Shown: positions 52,237 to 62,818 of the stretch, in pieces
Layout: each line of letters begins with the position of its first letter
Position numbering within the stretch: position 1 is the stretch's first letter
Assembly (NCBI GenBank): GCA_905221605.1
Contig: CAJNDS010001713.1
Location: 592,001-656,000 of the forward strand
Origin: Symbiodinium natans
Lineage: Eukaryota > Sar > Dinophyceae > Suessiales > Symbiodiniaceae
DNA length: 64,000 nucleotides
Direction of reading: 5' to 3'
Translations under genes and position numbers: made by a program
Notes under the pieces: generated by a model
The model's database searches: none
The model's input: the letters and a program-made list of their open reading frames with translations, nothing else
Told to the model about the DNA's origin: nothing

Positions 52237-53386
52237 AACCCGTGACCTGCCCCTAGTGCACCCCTTCTTGGAAGCGGAAACTCAGCCATTTCCCAGTGTT
52301 TAGGGTTTAGGGTTTAGGTTTTAGGGTTTAGGGTTTAGGTTTTAGGGATTATTGTTTAGGGTTCAGGGTTTAGGTCCCAGAGCCTCTCAGAGATTTCAAC
52401 TTCCCAGCCGCTGCATTCCTAAGCCATGCCCACTGCCTCACGCTCTTTCGGCTTTTGCAAGAAAAGGGTTTAGGGTTTAGGGTTTAGGGTTTAATTAGGG
52501 TTTAGGGTTTAGGGTTTAGGGTTTAGGGTTTAGGGTTTAGGGACCACAAGAACCGCTCCCCAACCCCCGCTTTTCGACCAGGCCTTGGGGATGTTGCGGA
52601 GTCGCGAGCAGTTCCTGAAAACCCTAAACCCAGGGTTTAGGGTTTAGGGTTTGGGGTTTGGGGTTTGGGGTTTAGGGTTTAGGGTTTAGGGCTGGGATGT
52701 TCCCCCGTATACCAACAGTCCTTAGTAGGGATTCTAGAACCCCCTATGATTCTAATCCCGAATTGGGAGCTGCTAGTATAAGGGGGAACATCCCTAAACC
52801 CAACACCCTAAACCCCTAAATCCCAAACCCTAAACCCTAAACCCTAAACCCCAAACTGCCGCCACAAAGGCACCCGGACGAGTCCATCTGGGAACACGCG
52901 GAGGCCTCTAAACTTCGTCGCCATTCGGGTGTAATTCAGGCGACCAGGGTTGGGGGTTTAGGGTTTAGGGTTTAGGGTTTAGGGTTTAGGGTTTAGGGTT
53001 CAGGGTTCAGGGATTGAAACTGGGGTCCCCCACCCACAGCTTCTTCTTAGTCAGGCTAGTTAAGGGTAGCCTGAGTTGAGAAGTGAGCCGTAGCCCCTCG
53101 TCTCGCCGGTGGGTTCGCCTTTCTCAAGGCGGAACGGTTGAATCTTGGGGTAAACCCTAAACCCTAAAGCCTAAACCCTGAACTGAGCCCTAAGCCCTAA
53201 CCCTTGCATGCAGATTCTGATGGCCAAACCCCTAAGCCCTAAGCCAACAGTTTCCGCCTGGCGCAGACTGGCACTCGAATGCTCCTAAATGCCACGATGA
53301 CGGATGCTGCAGAGAAGGCGAGAGGGGGGGTGGTTCGGAGTTCTGGACCTGGGAGTGCGAATTCCTTCTACGTCTTCAATCCTTGA
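52237..53386 (+). CDS. Hypothetical protein, five exons
   Basis: About 52237-52299 (GTRDLPLVHPFLEAETQPFP), 52381-52463 (RASQRFQLPSRCIPKPCPLP), 52541-52621 (DHKNRSPTPAFRPGLGDVAE), 52866-52948 (RHPDESIWEHAEASKLRRHS, then GVIQATR) and 53251-53386 (FRLAQTGTRMLLNATMTDAA, then EKARGGVVRSSGPGSANSFY, then VFNP, TGA at 53384). The introns are TTTAGGG arrays and a family A element (52692-52794). Confidence 0.5.
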
Positions 53387-53545
53387 AGCCCCAAGACTCC
53401 TCCAGTTGGAGCTGAGAGGGTCCATGTGTAGTACTATTATGGAATGAGGCACCCCAAGACCCCTGTTTAGCATGGTTTTTGGGCACCTGATTCCACAAAG
53501 GTACTACAGATGGAGCCTCTGGGAAATTTGTCGTCTGCACGCGTT

Positions 53546-53619
53546 AAAGGATGTTTGAAGCCGTTTTCTTTCGGGTCGGTTCCAAGCTGTGCGAGCTGAC
53601 CTTCGTGACCACGGCCTAG
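53546..53619 (+). CDS. Terminal exon after a family K element
   Basis: Reads FEAVFFRVGSKLCELTFVTT, then A and TAG at 53617. A possible preceding exon (about 53396-53424, RLLQLELR) abuts the family K element 53418-53520, which would then be the intron. Confidence 0.35.
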
Positions 53620-53738
53620 CTCAGCGCCGCCAGCTCCGGGTTCAGGGTTTAGGGTTTAGGGTTTAGGGTTTAGGGTTTAAATAGGGTTTAGGGTTTAGGG
53701 TTTAGGGTACAGCTTGGGGGTTCCCAGCCCATCAGAAC

Positions 53739-53822
53739 ATCAGAAGACCATGGCAGGCCTTTCTCCGCCAGTTCAAGCAGCTGGACCCAACTTCGGGAGC
53801 TGTCCTGCTCTCCTACTTAAGC
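53739..53822 (+). CDS. Isolated exon-like block
   Basis: Reads WQAFLRQFKQLDPTSGAVLL, then SYL, before a large CCCTAAA array. The FxxFxxLDxxxxG pattern recalls a degenerate EF-hand-like helix-loop, but one block is not enough to call it. Confidence 0.4.
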
Positions 53823-53828
53823 CCTGAG

Positions 53829-54086
53829 CCCTAAAACCCTAAACCCTAAACCCTAAACCCTAAACCCTAAACCCTAAACCCTAAACCCTAAACCCTAAAC
53901 CCTAAACCCTAAACCCTAAACCCTAAACCCTAAACCCTAAACCCTAAACCCTAACACTAAACCCTAAACCCTAAACCCTAAACCCTAAACCCTAAACCCT
54001 AAACCCTAAACCCTAAACCCTAAACCCTAAACCCTAAACCCTAAACCCTAAACCCTAAACCCTAAACCCTAAACCCTAAACCCTAC
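53829..54086 (-). repeat. Longest perfect CCCTAAA array in the window
   Basis: About 258 bp of near-perfect CCCTAAA with one defect (CCCTAACACTAAA near 53950). It abuts an exon-like block on the left. Confidence 0.97.
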
Positions 54087-54451
54087 CCCGAATCCCTAAA
54101 GGACCCCCAGAATTCACAAGCCCAGGAAGAGCCACCCGCAACCTGGTTCTGGTGGCTGTGGTGCGATGGAAGCTTCTAGACACTAGATTTTGCGGAGTCT
54201 GTGTGGGCACTTTAAAGTCATAGAGTCATAACTCTCTAGCCCAAAACCCTAAACCCTAGACCCTAGACCCCCCGAAAGCGAGTGAAAGCCCTACGAGATC
54301 CGCCCAGTCTGCCCTAAGGCTCAGACCTAAACACCTAAAGCTTCCTTGGGAATCCTGAGCCCTGAATCCGAAGCCCGACATGCAGCTGAACTGGGGTTTC
54401 AGATTTGGTTTGTGGAGTCAAGAGCATTGAGGGTCTCGTTGCCTCAGGTGC

Positions 54452-55198
54452 CTTGTGAAGAGTCCTGCTCTTGGTGCGGAACTTGCTGCCCGGCTCCAGC
54501 CCTGTGAGGGTGAGTTCGGTGAGGGATGGAGAGAAAGCGCTTCCCTGTGGGGGCTAGTTCGGTGGGTGAAGGATGGAGAGGGAGAGGGAGAGGGAATCCC
54601 TAAACCCTATCCCTAAACCCTAAACCCTAAACCTGGGATGCCCGGTGAAGCCCCGTAAGCTGCAGCTGCTTGAGGCTGCTCTTTGGGAGCTTGCCTTGCA
54701 CCGAACTACATCTGGGATCCAGAGCCATGACTGGAAGTTATTGGAGGGTTCATATTCCACATATATATATATGTATATATATATATACATGCATATATAC
54801 CTATTTTCAGACATATGTGTATATATGTCACATGTCTTAGGGTTTAGGGTTTTGGGGTTTAGGGTTTACGCACAACACTACTGGTAGCCTAGGGATTTGG
54901 AAGGGTTGTGCAGGGGCAGCTGGCACTGGGACTTCTTTCAACCACTTTCAGCGCAGGAGGTTGAGTTCTCAGGCATCCTGCGTGGCTAGACTCAGTGGGC
55001 GGCTGGTTGCTCTCGGGTCTTCGGGGCAGGCGTAGTGCGGAGGTGCACGTTGCCGCGGCTTGCTGCATCATTCAGGATGCTTCACTGAATGCTTTCGAAG
55101 CCTGGGGCCTGAAGTTTCATCAGAGCGAACGTTTTTGCACAAGCACGACCAGCCATATATCAGTAGTAGGATCGATGAAGCACCGGTGTGATCCTTGA
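54452..55198 (+). CDS. Hypothetical protein, three exons
   Basis: About 54453-54507 (LVKSPALGAELAARLQPCE, followed by GGTGAGT), 54642-54734 (VKPRKLQLLEAALWELALHR, then TTSGIQSHDWK) and about 55026-55198 (RSAEVHVAAACCIIQDASLN, then AFEAWGLKFHQSERFCTSTT, stop TGA). A (TA)n run and TTTAGGG lie in the second intron. Confidence 0.45.
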
Positions 55199-55330
55199 CT
55201 TAAGGTGGTCTAAGAATGCCCTCCGGGTTTAGGGTTTAGGGTTTAGGGTCATGCGCAGATGGGCACCTCTTAACCTCGATCAGTCCCTGCGCAGTGGCGC
55301 ATGACTGAGTCTAGGCGGGTGGCGCAAGTG

Positions 55331-55603
55331 AGTACGACCCCTCCGAGTGGAAGGTTTGGAAGGACCTCTTTCGGTATCTCCCAGATGGCCTTAGGGTTTA
55401 GGGTTTACGGTTTAGGGTTTAGGGTTTAGGGTTTTAGGGTTTAGGGTTTAGGGTTTAGGGTTTAGGGTTTAGGGTTCCTCCAAATCGTGGACCCGAAGAA
55501 GGAGATCCTAAACCCGAACGAGTGTGTTGGTGTCCCGCAGCTTTGTAGTCATGCTCACCCAAGAACTGCCTATTGCCATAGCATGCGCTTAGCCACAACA
55601 TAA
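55331..55603 (+). CDS. Hypothetical protein, exon pair
   Basis: 55331-55393 (EYDPSEWKVWKDLFRYLPDG) and about 55481-55603 (LQIVDPKKEILNPNECVGVP, then QLCSHAHPRTAYCHSMRLAT, TAA at 55601). A TTTAGGG intron separates them. Both exons look convincingly coding. Confidence 0.5.
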
Positions 55604-55664
55604 GGGTTAATGGTAGGGTGTTGGGGCAGGAAGATGGGTACTGTGGGATGGCATTTGTGGAGTG

Positions 55665-56879
55665 AGTTCGGAGCCAGCAAGCAGCCTAATGAGCAGCCTG
55701 ACGGGACACTTCTGGGGCATTGATGCTTGTGGCTTGCGCTTGTTTCCCGGCATGTGCTTGTGTCTTACGGTTGGGGCTAGCTTTGACAAGAAGGCTCTCA
55801 AGTGGTATAAGGAGGCTGAGGGAACTGCAAGGTTTTCGGTTTCAGGTTCAGGGTTTATTGCTCTGTTACGGGCTACAACCCGCAAAACCTTGAAACCCGA
55901 AGACGCGGGGTTTTTGCGGCCCTCTTTCTTAGTACTAGATCAGTGTTAGGGATCCTTTTTACTTTTTGGGTTCTGGGCTTTCTTATATATGAACAAAAAG
56001 GATCCTTTTTTCTTCCTGGGGAACAGGGATTAAGAGTAGTAGAGTAGGCAACCTGTAACCTCGCTGGGGACTTTGCTTTGCACAGGGCGCGCTTTAACCT
56101 TTTTGGGGGTATTCGACTCCCGTGAGAATCCCAAAGGTTAACCTTTAGTTCTCCAAGGATACTGGACAACCAAGTTTTGTGAGTTTCCGAAACCCTAAAC
56201 CCTAAGCGTCGGAATTCATCGTTTTCGAACCTGCGGGCGCGCTTGGCGACGCAGGACGACCAGTGCCGCAATAACCTCACCTGCGCTTTTACATGCACCT
56301 GGGGTCCCAATTATTCGAGTGGTCTCAGGTTCGGATGTTATGTTCCCCCCTTATCCTAACAGCTCCCTAATAGGGATTCTAAAAGGGGTACTAGAATCCC
56401 AATTAGTTTACACTGTTCGTACAACATAAGGGGGGATCATTTCAAGGTCTTCGGTTCTCCTTCGCAGGGCTTCGGGTGACGCAATGTCTGTCCTGCGCTT
56501 TGCGAGGCCTCGTAGGACAAGTTTTTTTTTCTGTTTCTTTTTTTAGGCTTCGGATCCCAGAGATAAGTACAGGCAACGTCGTCAGGTAGGAATCGAGTTA
56601 CCTTTTTTGTCATGATGGCGACTCTGTGGTTCTTGAGCAGAAGAGGGGTGGGGCGAAGCGAACTGCTACCTGCCTATACTCGATCAGCGTTAAGGATCCT
56701 TTTTACTTTTTGGGTTATGGGCTTTCTTACATAGGAACAAAAAGGATCCTTTTTTCTTCCTAGGGGAACAGGGATTAAGTATAGGCACTTTCGCAGACCT
56801 GGCCAGAAACTGTAAAGACTCTCGAAAGCCCACCGTTGACGGCATTTGCTTGGCCCGTAAACCCCTACGCGCCCTTTAG
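55665..56879 (+). CDS. Hypothetical cysteine-containing protein, four exons
   Basis: About 55665-55830 (SSLMSSLTGHFWGIDACGLR, then LFPGMCLCLTVGASFDKKAL, then KWYKEAEG), about 56209-56328 (SSFSNLRARLATQDDQCRNN, then LTCAFTCTWGPNYSSGL), 56552-56586 (DPRDKYRQRRQ, donor GTAGG) and 56797-56879 (LARNCKDSRKPTVDGICLAR, then KPLRAL, TAG at 56877). The introns contain families C, E, A and C in that order. Confidence 0.5.
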
Positions 56880-57728
56880 CGGGGACACCGAGCAGTTTGT
56901 CCCCCAAACCTTCCCTAAGCCCTAAACCTTTTGTTTTCAAAATGCAATCACCCTTTCAAAGCACTAGACAACCCCAGCTAAATCTCACAGAGCGCAACAA
57001 AAAGCACAGATTAGGCACGCCTGCAAAGCATCGAACATCCCCACTCCCCTCTCTCTGACCCCCTCCAAGCCCCTCAAATGGTATGGCACTTCAACCCTCA
57101 ACCCTGCGAAAACATCTGAGGCTCCGACAGCCCGGTCCACAACCCACGAAAGTTTGCAGCGGCAGCAACCGAGAAGTGCCCTAGCTGCACCGCACAACAA
57201 AGGCTCAAGATTTGTTCTGGTTCAACTTCTCTCTTTTTGGGGTAGAGCAGAGCTCCAGTACTTCGGAGAGGAGCTCCCCGCTGGCGTTTGCTAGCACACC
57301 ACTAGGCACCAAACGCCATAAGCCCTTGGGCCCCTAAACTGCGCGCCTCAGTTGGCTTGGCTCGTTTCCGTCGCCGAAGGACCTGCCGAAAGCCCGGCAA
57401 GGGCCAAGGCTCCCAAGGCATCGGCCAGCCTAGGCCACCACCGCTTGCCCACCTGCCCTGGGAATGTAGGTCGCAACTTTTGATTTCCGGTAAAGCGGCA
57501 CTTATGCAGCGGTCACTTTGCGACCCAGCGCGCCGTGGCCCCGCATCGGGCACGCGGAGCTCAAAAAACACTCTACCCCTTAGACCCCCTCCATTCCCTA
57601 ATCAGCCCCGCTTCAATTGCCAATGGGTGAAAGTTTTTGATGTGGTGTGTCGAGGTTCCCTAAACCCTAAACCCTAAAGCCTAAACCCTAAACCCTGAAC
57701 CCTAAACCCTAAACCCTAAACCCAGTGA
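56880..57728. other. Unassigned; overlapping ORFs on both strands
   Basis: 57302-57680 is open on both strands (plus GKAALMQRSLCDPARRGPAS; minus AALPEIKSCDLHSQGRW) and a minus ORF covers 56985-57200. There is no telomeric repeat until 57660. I cannot choose a strand. Confidence 0.4.
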
Positions 57729-57730
57729 TA

Positions 57731-60700
57731 ATCCCATTTTCTTGGATTCATGGTCCGGGCGATGTCGCAGCAAAGGCCCATTGCAAACAAGGGTATGTGG
57801 GGCACGGTTCCATTGCCTTTCGTCCTCGCGAGCCTCGGCCCCCTCTCTTCTTCTTGCCCCCTAAACCCTAAACCCTAAACCCTAAACCCTAAACCCTAAA
57901 CCCTAAACCCTAAACCCTAGGAGTTCAACTACCAAACAGCCTCCACCGGGGTTGCAAGGATCCTGGGGCTCTTCACCGGCGGTGCGCTGGACATGCGCAT
58001 GGCCTACGATTCGGACATTGCCAAGGAGATCGGCCTGCGGGGCTCAGGGGCACGGGGGGCCCTAAACCCTAAACCCTAAACCCTAAACCCTAAACCCTAA
58101 ACCCTAAACCCTAAACCCTAAACCCTAAACCCTAAACCCTAAACCCTAAACCCTAAACCCTAAACCCTAAACCCTAAACCCTATAAACCCTAAACCCTGG
58201 TTCTGGCTCGTGCAAACCGGGGCCTTGGGCTCCGCAATCGGTGTCACGGGCTTGGTTTTCTCAGGGGGCTTCTGGTGCTTAAGGCAGGGGGCTTCCGGGT
58301 TGGAGGCATCTTGGAGTCAACCCCTGGTTCTTAGTAGGGAATGAGGGAATTAGGGCCCTAAAAACACGTACCCTCTAAGGGCAATCCCTACTAAGAACTA
58401 GCCAGAAAAAGCCAGCTTTGTGTATTTCTCGGTTCCAGAGTGTATGAACACAAACCTGTTGAAACCTCTTGTTGTCGGCATTCTGTGTGTTATAGGGTCT
58501 GGGTTGCAGGGTTTAGTTGATGGAAGACACGCGATCACAAAGGTCATGCCCTTGGCGAATATATGCCCAAAGCACTTGTATGTGCAGCCTTTGTGCTCCT
58601 CTATACAACATACTATGGAACAAGACACGCGGTCACAAGCGTTCATTCGGCGAAGATGCCCAAAACACTGATATTTGCAGCATCTTAATTGCCTCTTGTA
58701 CGACAGAAGCACAGGAACGCTGTGCGCAGTGTTTTCGTCCGAAAAGCACTCACAAAGCAAGCACTTTGAAACTCACACTGCGCAAGTGCAGCTGCATTTT
58801 TGCGCACGTGATCATGAAAGCCCGGTGGCAGTGGTGATTTTGAGCATAGACAAGACACGTCCAACGAATTAGAGGCGTGGACTTTCCACGTTTTCCGGCA
58901 TCCAACTCCAAACTGACAAGCGCAAAACACCGCAACGAGCGGCTGAAACTCCCGCCATTCCCTCCCCCCCCCCTCCCCCCCACAGCTTTCGGGCTAAGCC
59001 TGCTCAAGCCAGAAATCACTCTAAGGGTAGTTAGTTGATTCCATGCTCTCTGAATATTCGCCCTGAATTGAGGAACCCTTACATACCCCTAGCTGAACCC
59101 TAAACCCTAAACCCTAAGCCCTCTCAAACCCATGGGGCCCGCACTTCAGAACCCTTTATAAGAAGGTCAAGCAAATCACGCAGGAGCTCGTGCAGTCCAT
59201 CCCTGAGATGAATATGACCTTCCGCAGCCTTCAGGAGAAGTACAGGCAAGACGAGGGGGTGGGGGTGGGGGTTTAGGGTTTAGGGTTTAGGGTTTAAGGC
59301 TTAGAGGGCGTAGGTCTTAGGGTTTATGCAAAAAGGTTGAGGGCAACATGGGTATACTGATGCGTGTATGTATACAAATTTATACACACATGTAAAAAGT
59401 CAATATTGGTTTTACAATTATGCAGATTTGTTTATGTATTTGCTGGCCATCCCTCCGTCTCCTCACCCTTCCCGCGCGACCTACCTTTAATGGCTTCCCA
59501 CTTTCCACTTCATCTTTATATTAGTGCGAGGGGGGGGGTACTACAATCCCTATTACGGACTGTTAGTATAAGGAGGAACATACCAAAGGAAACTCATTAA
59601 GCAAAGACGGCGAAAGTGGAAAGCCGTTTTCCGTTGCAAGTCGGGGGTGGTCATATTCTTTGAGCTGTGCGTTGTTAACATCAACCAGTAAATAAAACAC
59701 AGCAAATGCTGCCTGGTATGCACATACATGTTGCATGCCACGTGCGAAGCATATCTTACAGAGAAATACTCGCCTACGACTCCCCCCCACCCCGAGTTAG
59801 TGGTGCAAGAAACGGATAATTTGCTTGCCATCATAGTATCGCGCAGGTTTTTTGTTGTAAATAAGGCTAGTTGCCTTCATCGAATGACAATACCAATGGC
59901 TTGTAGCTGCAATAATGCACCATGTAATTTTACGAAGTGAGAAGTGTATACCCCATCGGGTTATATAATCTATGTTCATTTTCGTTCCCACAAGTTAGAC
60001 ATGCAAACACTTGCGTTGGGTTGATTAACATAATTGGGGGGGGGTTCTTTTGCATTTCGTCAATACGTTATACGTTATACTATTCGAAGTCCGGGAATAT
60101 TGGAAGCCCCACCCTAGCTAAACTACTGTAAGTAGCTCGGATGTTTGGCGAACATTATTAGAGCCAAGTTACAATCAAATAGTCTGAATGGTTGAGAACA
60201 TTGAAGAGAATGAAGGGCAGCTATTGGGACAACTAGTGTGAAAAACATGTTCCTGGAGCTAGTTGATAGATTTGTTTTGGAATTGGAGCTGCCTTACTAT
60301 ATTCGCTGACTTTCACTAACGAGGGCTTGTAACTCAAAAACGATTTCATACATGACGTGAGTAGAGGAATACTTGTTTGAGTTTTACATGAACAATACTA
60401 GTTTTCGTAGTAACTGACAGTTGCACGATGTTCGTCACGACAGATGCGTTATGTACCGTTTGAACGTGGTGCAAGGAGCGAGTTTCCGGTCGAAGCTTTA
60501 CACAGGAATGCATCTGTGTTAGAGAGCAAGAGGGGCGAACATCGCACAGGTACCACGAATTCAGTATAGACATGTAACAACTGAGCATATCCGAAAGTTG
60601 CAGGAAATTCGGTACTTACGTAGGAAAGAATGGCTAGGTAGGTCACGGTGGGGTCAGTGTCCGGCTTTGTGAACCTTAAACCCAAGCCTGTGGCAATAGG

Positions 60701-61618
60701 CTCTAAACCCTATGAACCCTATAAGCCCTACGGGGTTTTAGGGTTTTAGGGTTTAGGGTTTTAGGGTTCAGGACTCTGAGTTTAGGGTTTCGGGTTTAGA
60801 TTTAGGGTGGGCATCTTCTCCCGCGACCCCTCAGGACACTTGCAACGCAGGCGCACTTGGAGGCCATCACCCTGTCCCCTCTCCAGCACCAATTTGTGGA
60901 AGCAGGCACCAGGGGCTGAACCCTACACCCCAAACCCTCTAAAACCTCGTAGGGTTTATAGGGTTTAGGGGAACACGCTGGGATAGGTTTGGAGGCCCTA
61001 GAAGATTTCCTTTTATGGCTTTCTGAGCATTATACAGGGAACTAAAGGTTGAAAAACATTACAAAATTATGTTCAAACCTACCCCCGTACACCCTAAACC
61101 ATATAAGCCCTACACCATAGTGCTTCAGCTTCTCGCAGCGCGCGAGGCCTGTTGGCTTTTTGGCATCCCGACACAAAGAAAAAAGACACACCCACAGCTT
61201 TCTGAGCCGTGCTTTTGGTGTTCTATCTTTGGGGAGTTTGGTGGGGTACCCTAAACTCAAAACCCTACTCAAGTCCACGTCAAGGTTCCCGAAAGCAACA
61301 CCCCAACAGCTGCGCCCTTGGGCTGCGGATCTCGTAGACTTCGCCAAATGAAGCTTTCACGCCGGTTTTTGTTGGAGGCACCGCCTTTGAAGACAGGGGT
61401 AGGCTTGGACAAAAGTTTGGATATTCTTAAATTACCTTTAGTCCCCTATATACCCCTTATAAGGCCAGCATCGAATCTTTACAGGGCCCCCAAACCTACC
61501 CCTCTTTTGCCTCAGAGGTGTTGAGCTTCTGACAGCAGCAAACAAGTACCTGGAGAACATCCTGTCAGTTGAGCTGAAGTACCTTGGAAGCATTCCAAGG
61601 AGCACTGTGTCGCTGTAA
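57731..61618 (+). CDS. Hypothetical protein with a hydrophobic segment
   Basis: About 57750-57855 (MSQQRPIANKGMWGTVPLPF, then VLASLGPL), 57928-58052 (EFNYQTASTGVARILGLFTG, then GALDMRMAYDSDIAKEIGLR), 58199-58325 (FWLVQTGALGSAIGVTGLVF, then SGGFWCLRQGASG), about 59160-59258 (YKKVKQITQELVQSIPEMNM, then TFRSLQEKYRQDE), about 60834-60911 (TLATQAHLEAITLSPLQHQF, then VEAGT) and about 61521-61618 (LLTAANKYLENILSVELKYL, then GSIPRSTVSL, TAA at 61616). The third exon could be one membrane span and the fourth is helical and charged. The long 59.3-60.8 kb gap makes a single gene uncertain. Confidence 0.5.
58062..58197 (-). repeat. CCCTAAA array between two exons
   Basis: About 135 bp of near-perfect CCCTAAA that makes up nearly the whole interval between coding blocks ending near 58052 and starting near 58199. 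Confidence 0.95.
58323..58399. repeat. Palindromic element M
   Basis: CTGGTTCTTAGTAGGGAATG at the left and the inverted CAATCCCTACTAAGAACTAG at the right, with GGGCCC near the centre. It directly follows a coding-like block. Confidence 0.8.
58525..58712. repeat. Diverged tandem pair of about 95 bp
   Basis: ACACGCGATCACAAAGGTCA at about 58528 is repeated as ACACGCGGTCACAAGCGTTC at about 58626, and TGCCCAAAGCACTTGTATGT as TGCCCAAAACACTGATATTT. On the minus strand both read (Y/T)xCFGH with regularly spaced cysteines, but no family is evident. No telomeric repeats are nearby. Confidence 0.6.
59600..60660. other. AT-richer island without telomeric repeats or exons
   Basis: Base composition shifts to higher AT. 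ORFs are short, in all frames, and overlap on both strands. No family element is recognised apart from the half family A element at its left edge (59527-59586). It could be an inserted sequence or a long intron of the surrounding model. Confidence 0.5.
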
Positions 61619-61939
61619 GCGAGCCCTTAACCCCAAACCCTGATGCTAGAGTTTCATGGATGCTTCTAGGCTTTGAAGCACGGTCAGTTTTCGGACATGC
61701 TGTGGGTTGGGGTGATTTGCGATTTCGGGTTCGTGAAGCACCCGAAGTACTCGTAGCTTACCCATTTAGACAGACCATGCGCTATGGTTGTGCTCTTGAC
61801 TTGTCCTTCTATGGGGAGGTGCGGGGGAGGGCGGGGGGGGGGGGTGCGGGGAACCCCTAAACCCTAACCCTAAAACCTAAACCCTAAATCCACCCTAAAT
61901 TCAGCAAGGCGGGTGGCAAACAAAAAAGACACCCTGCAG

Positions 61940-62020
61940 GAACGTGCCCGACGGAATCAAGATGATGGTGGAGTTCGACAACCTGAAGCCGCTGCCCCAG
62001 CCCAGGCTGTTGCAAAGGGT

Positions 62021-62052
<32 letters not shown>

Positions 62053-62279
62053 GCTTACAGGGTTTAGGGTTTAGGGTTTGGGTTTGTCCGCAGTCCAGTT
62101 GCAAAAAAGGGTTTAGGGTTTAGGATTCAGGCAATGCCCTCAGTCCGGCTGCAAAAAGGGCTTAGTGTATTTAGGGGAAGGCAACGCACCTGAGGGGAGA
62201 GCAAGCGTCAGGTTGTTTAGGGCTTTATAGTCGCTGTGATGGACATCTCTTGCAGGGCGACTTGAAGGTCTTGACTTAG
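61940..62279 (+). CDS. Exon pair with stop
   Basis: About 61943-62017 (VPDGIKMMVEFDNLKPLPQP, then RLLQR) and 62256-62279 (GDLKVLT, TAG at 62277, after CTCTTGCAG). A poly-G run and TTTAGGG with A-rich junctions lie between. The short last exon is supported only by its acceptor and stop. Confidence 0.4.
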
Positions 62280-62818
62280 GCCGCCCGAAACCCTAAATCC
62301 TAAACCCTAAACCCTAAACCCTAAACCCTAAACCCTAAACCCTGAACCCTGAACCCTGAACCCTGAACCCTGACAAACGAACCCTAGGGTAGGTTTTCAG
62401 GGGCGGGGATCCTGTTTTCAACTGCCTAGAGCCTCTAGGAGGGCAATCTGAGGGGCCGGAGCCCCCCCCCCCCCCACCCCCTCCTAGAGCACCTCAAGAG
62501 AAGCCTTACAGCAAGGATACCCGTCATAGTTGAAAATTAAACTTTTGGTGTTTCCATATTCGGTTGGAACAAGAAAGTTTATCATTTTGCTCTTGTTATT
62601 GGAGAAGTAAGCTTCTGGAGGGTTATAGGCGAATCCCCTCCCCCTAATATAAGCCCCCCTCCTACTCTAAATACTCCGATTGTAGGTATACTATAGTATC
62701 TAGGGGAGGGGAGGCGGATGGGTTTCGGGGTTTTCGGGGTCAGGGTCCCGGCTGTGACATTCATTAGCTGGGGTCTGGACTTCCTTCCACACTAAACCCT
62801 TACACCGTTCAACCGGTG

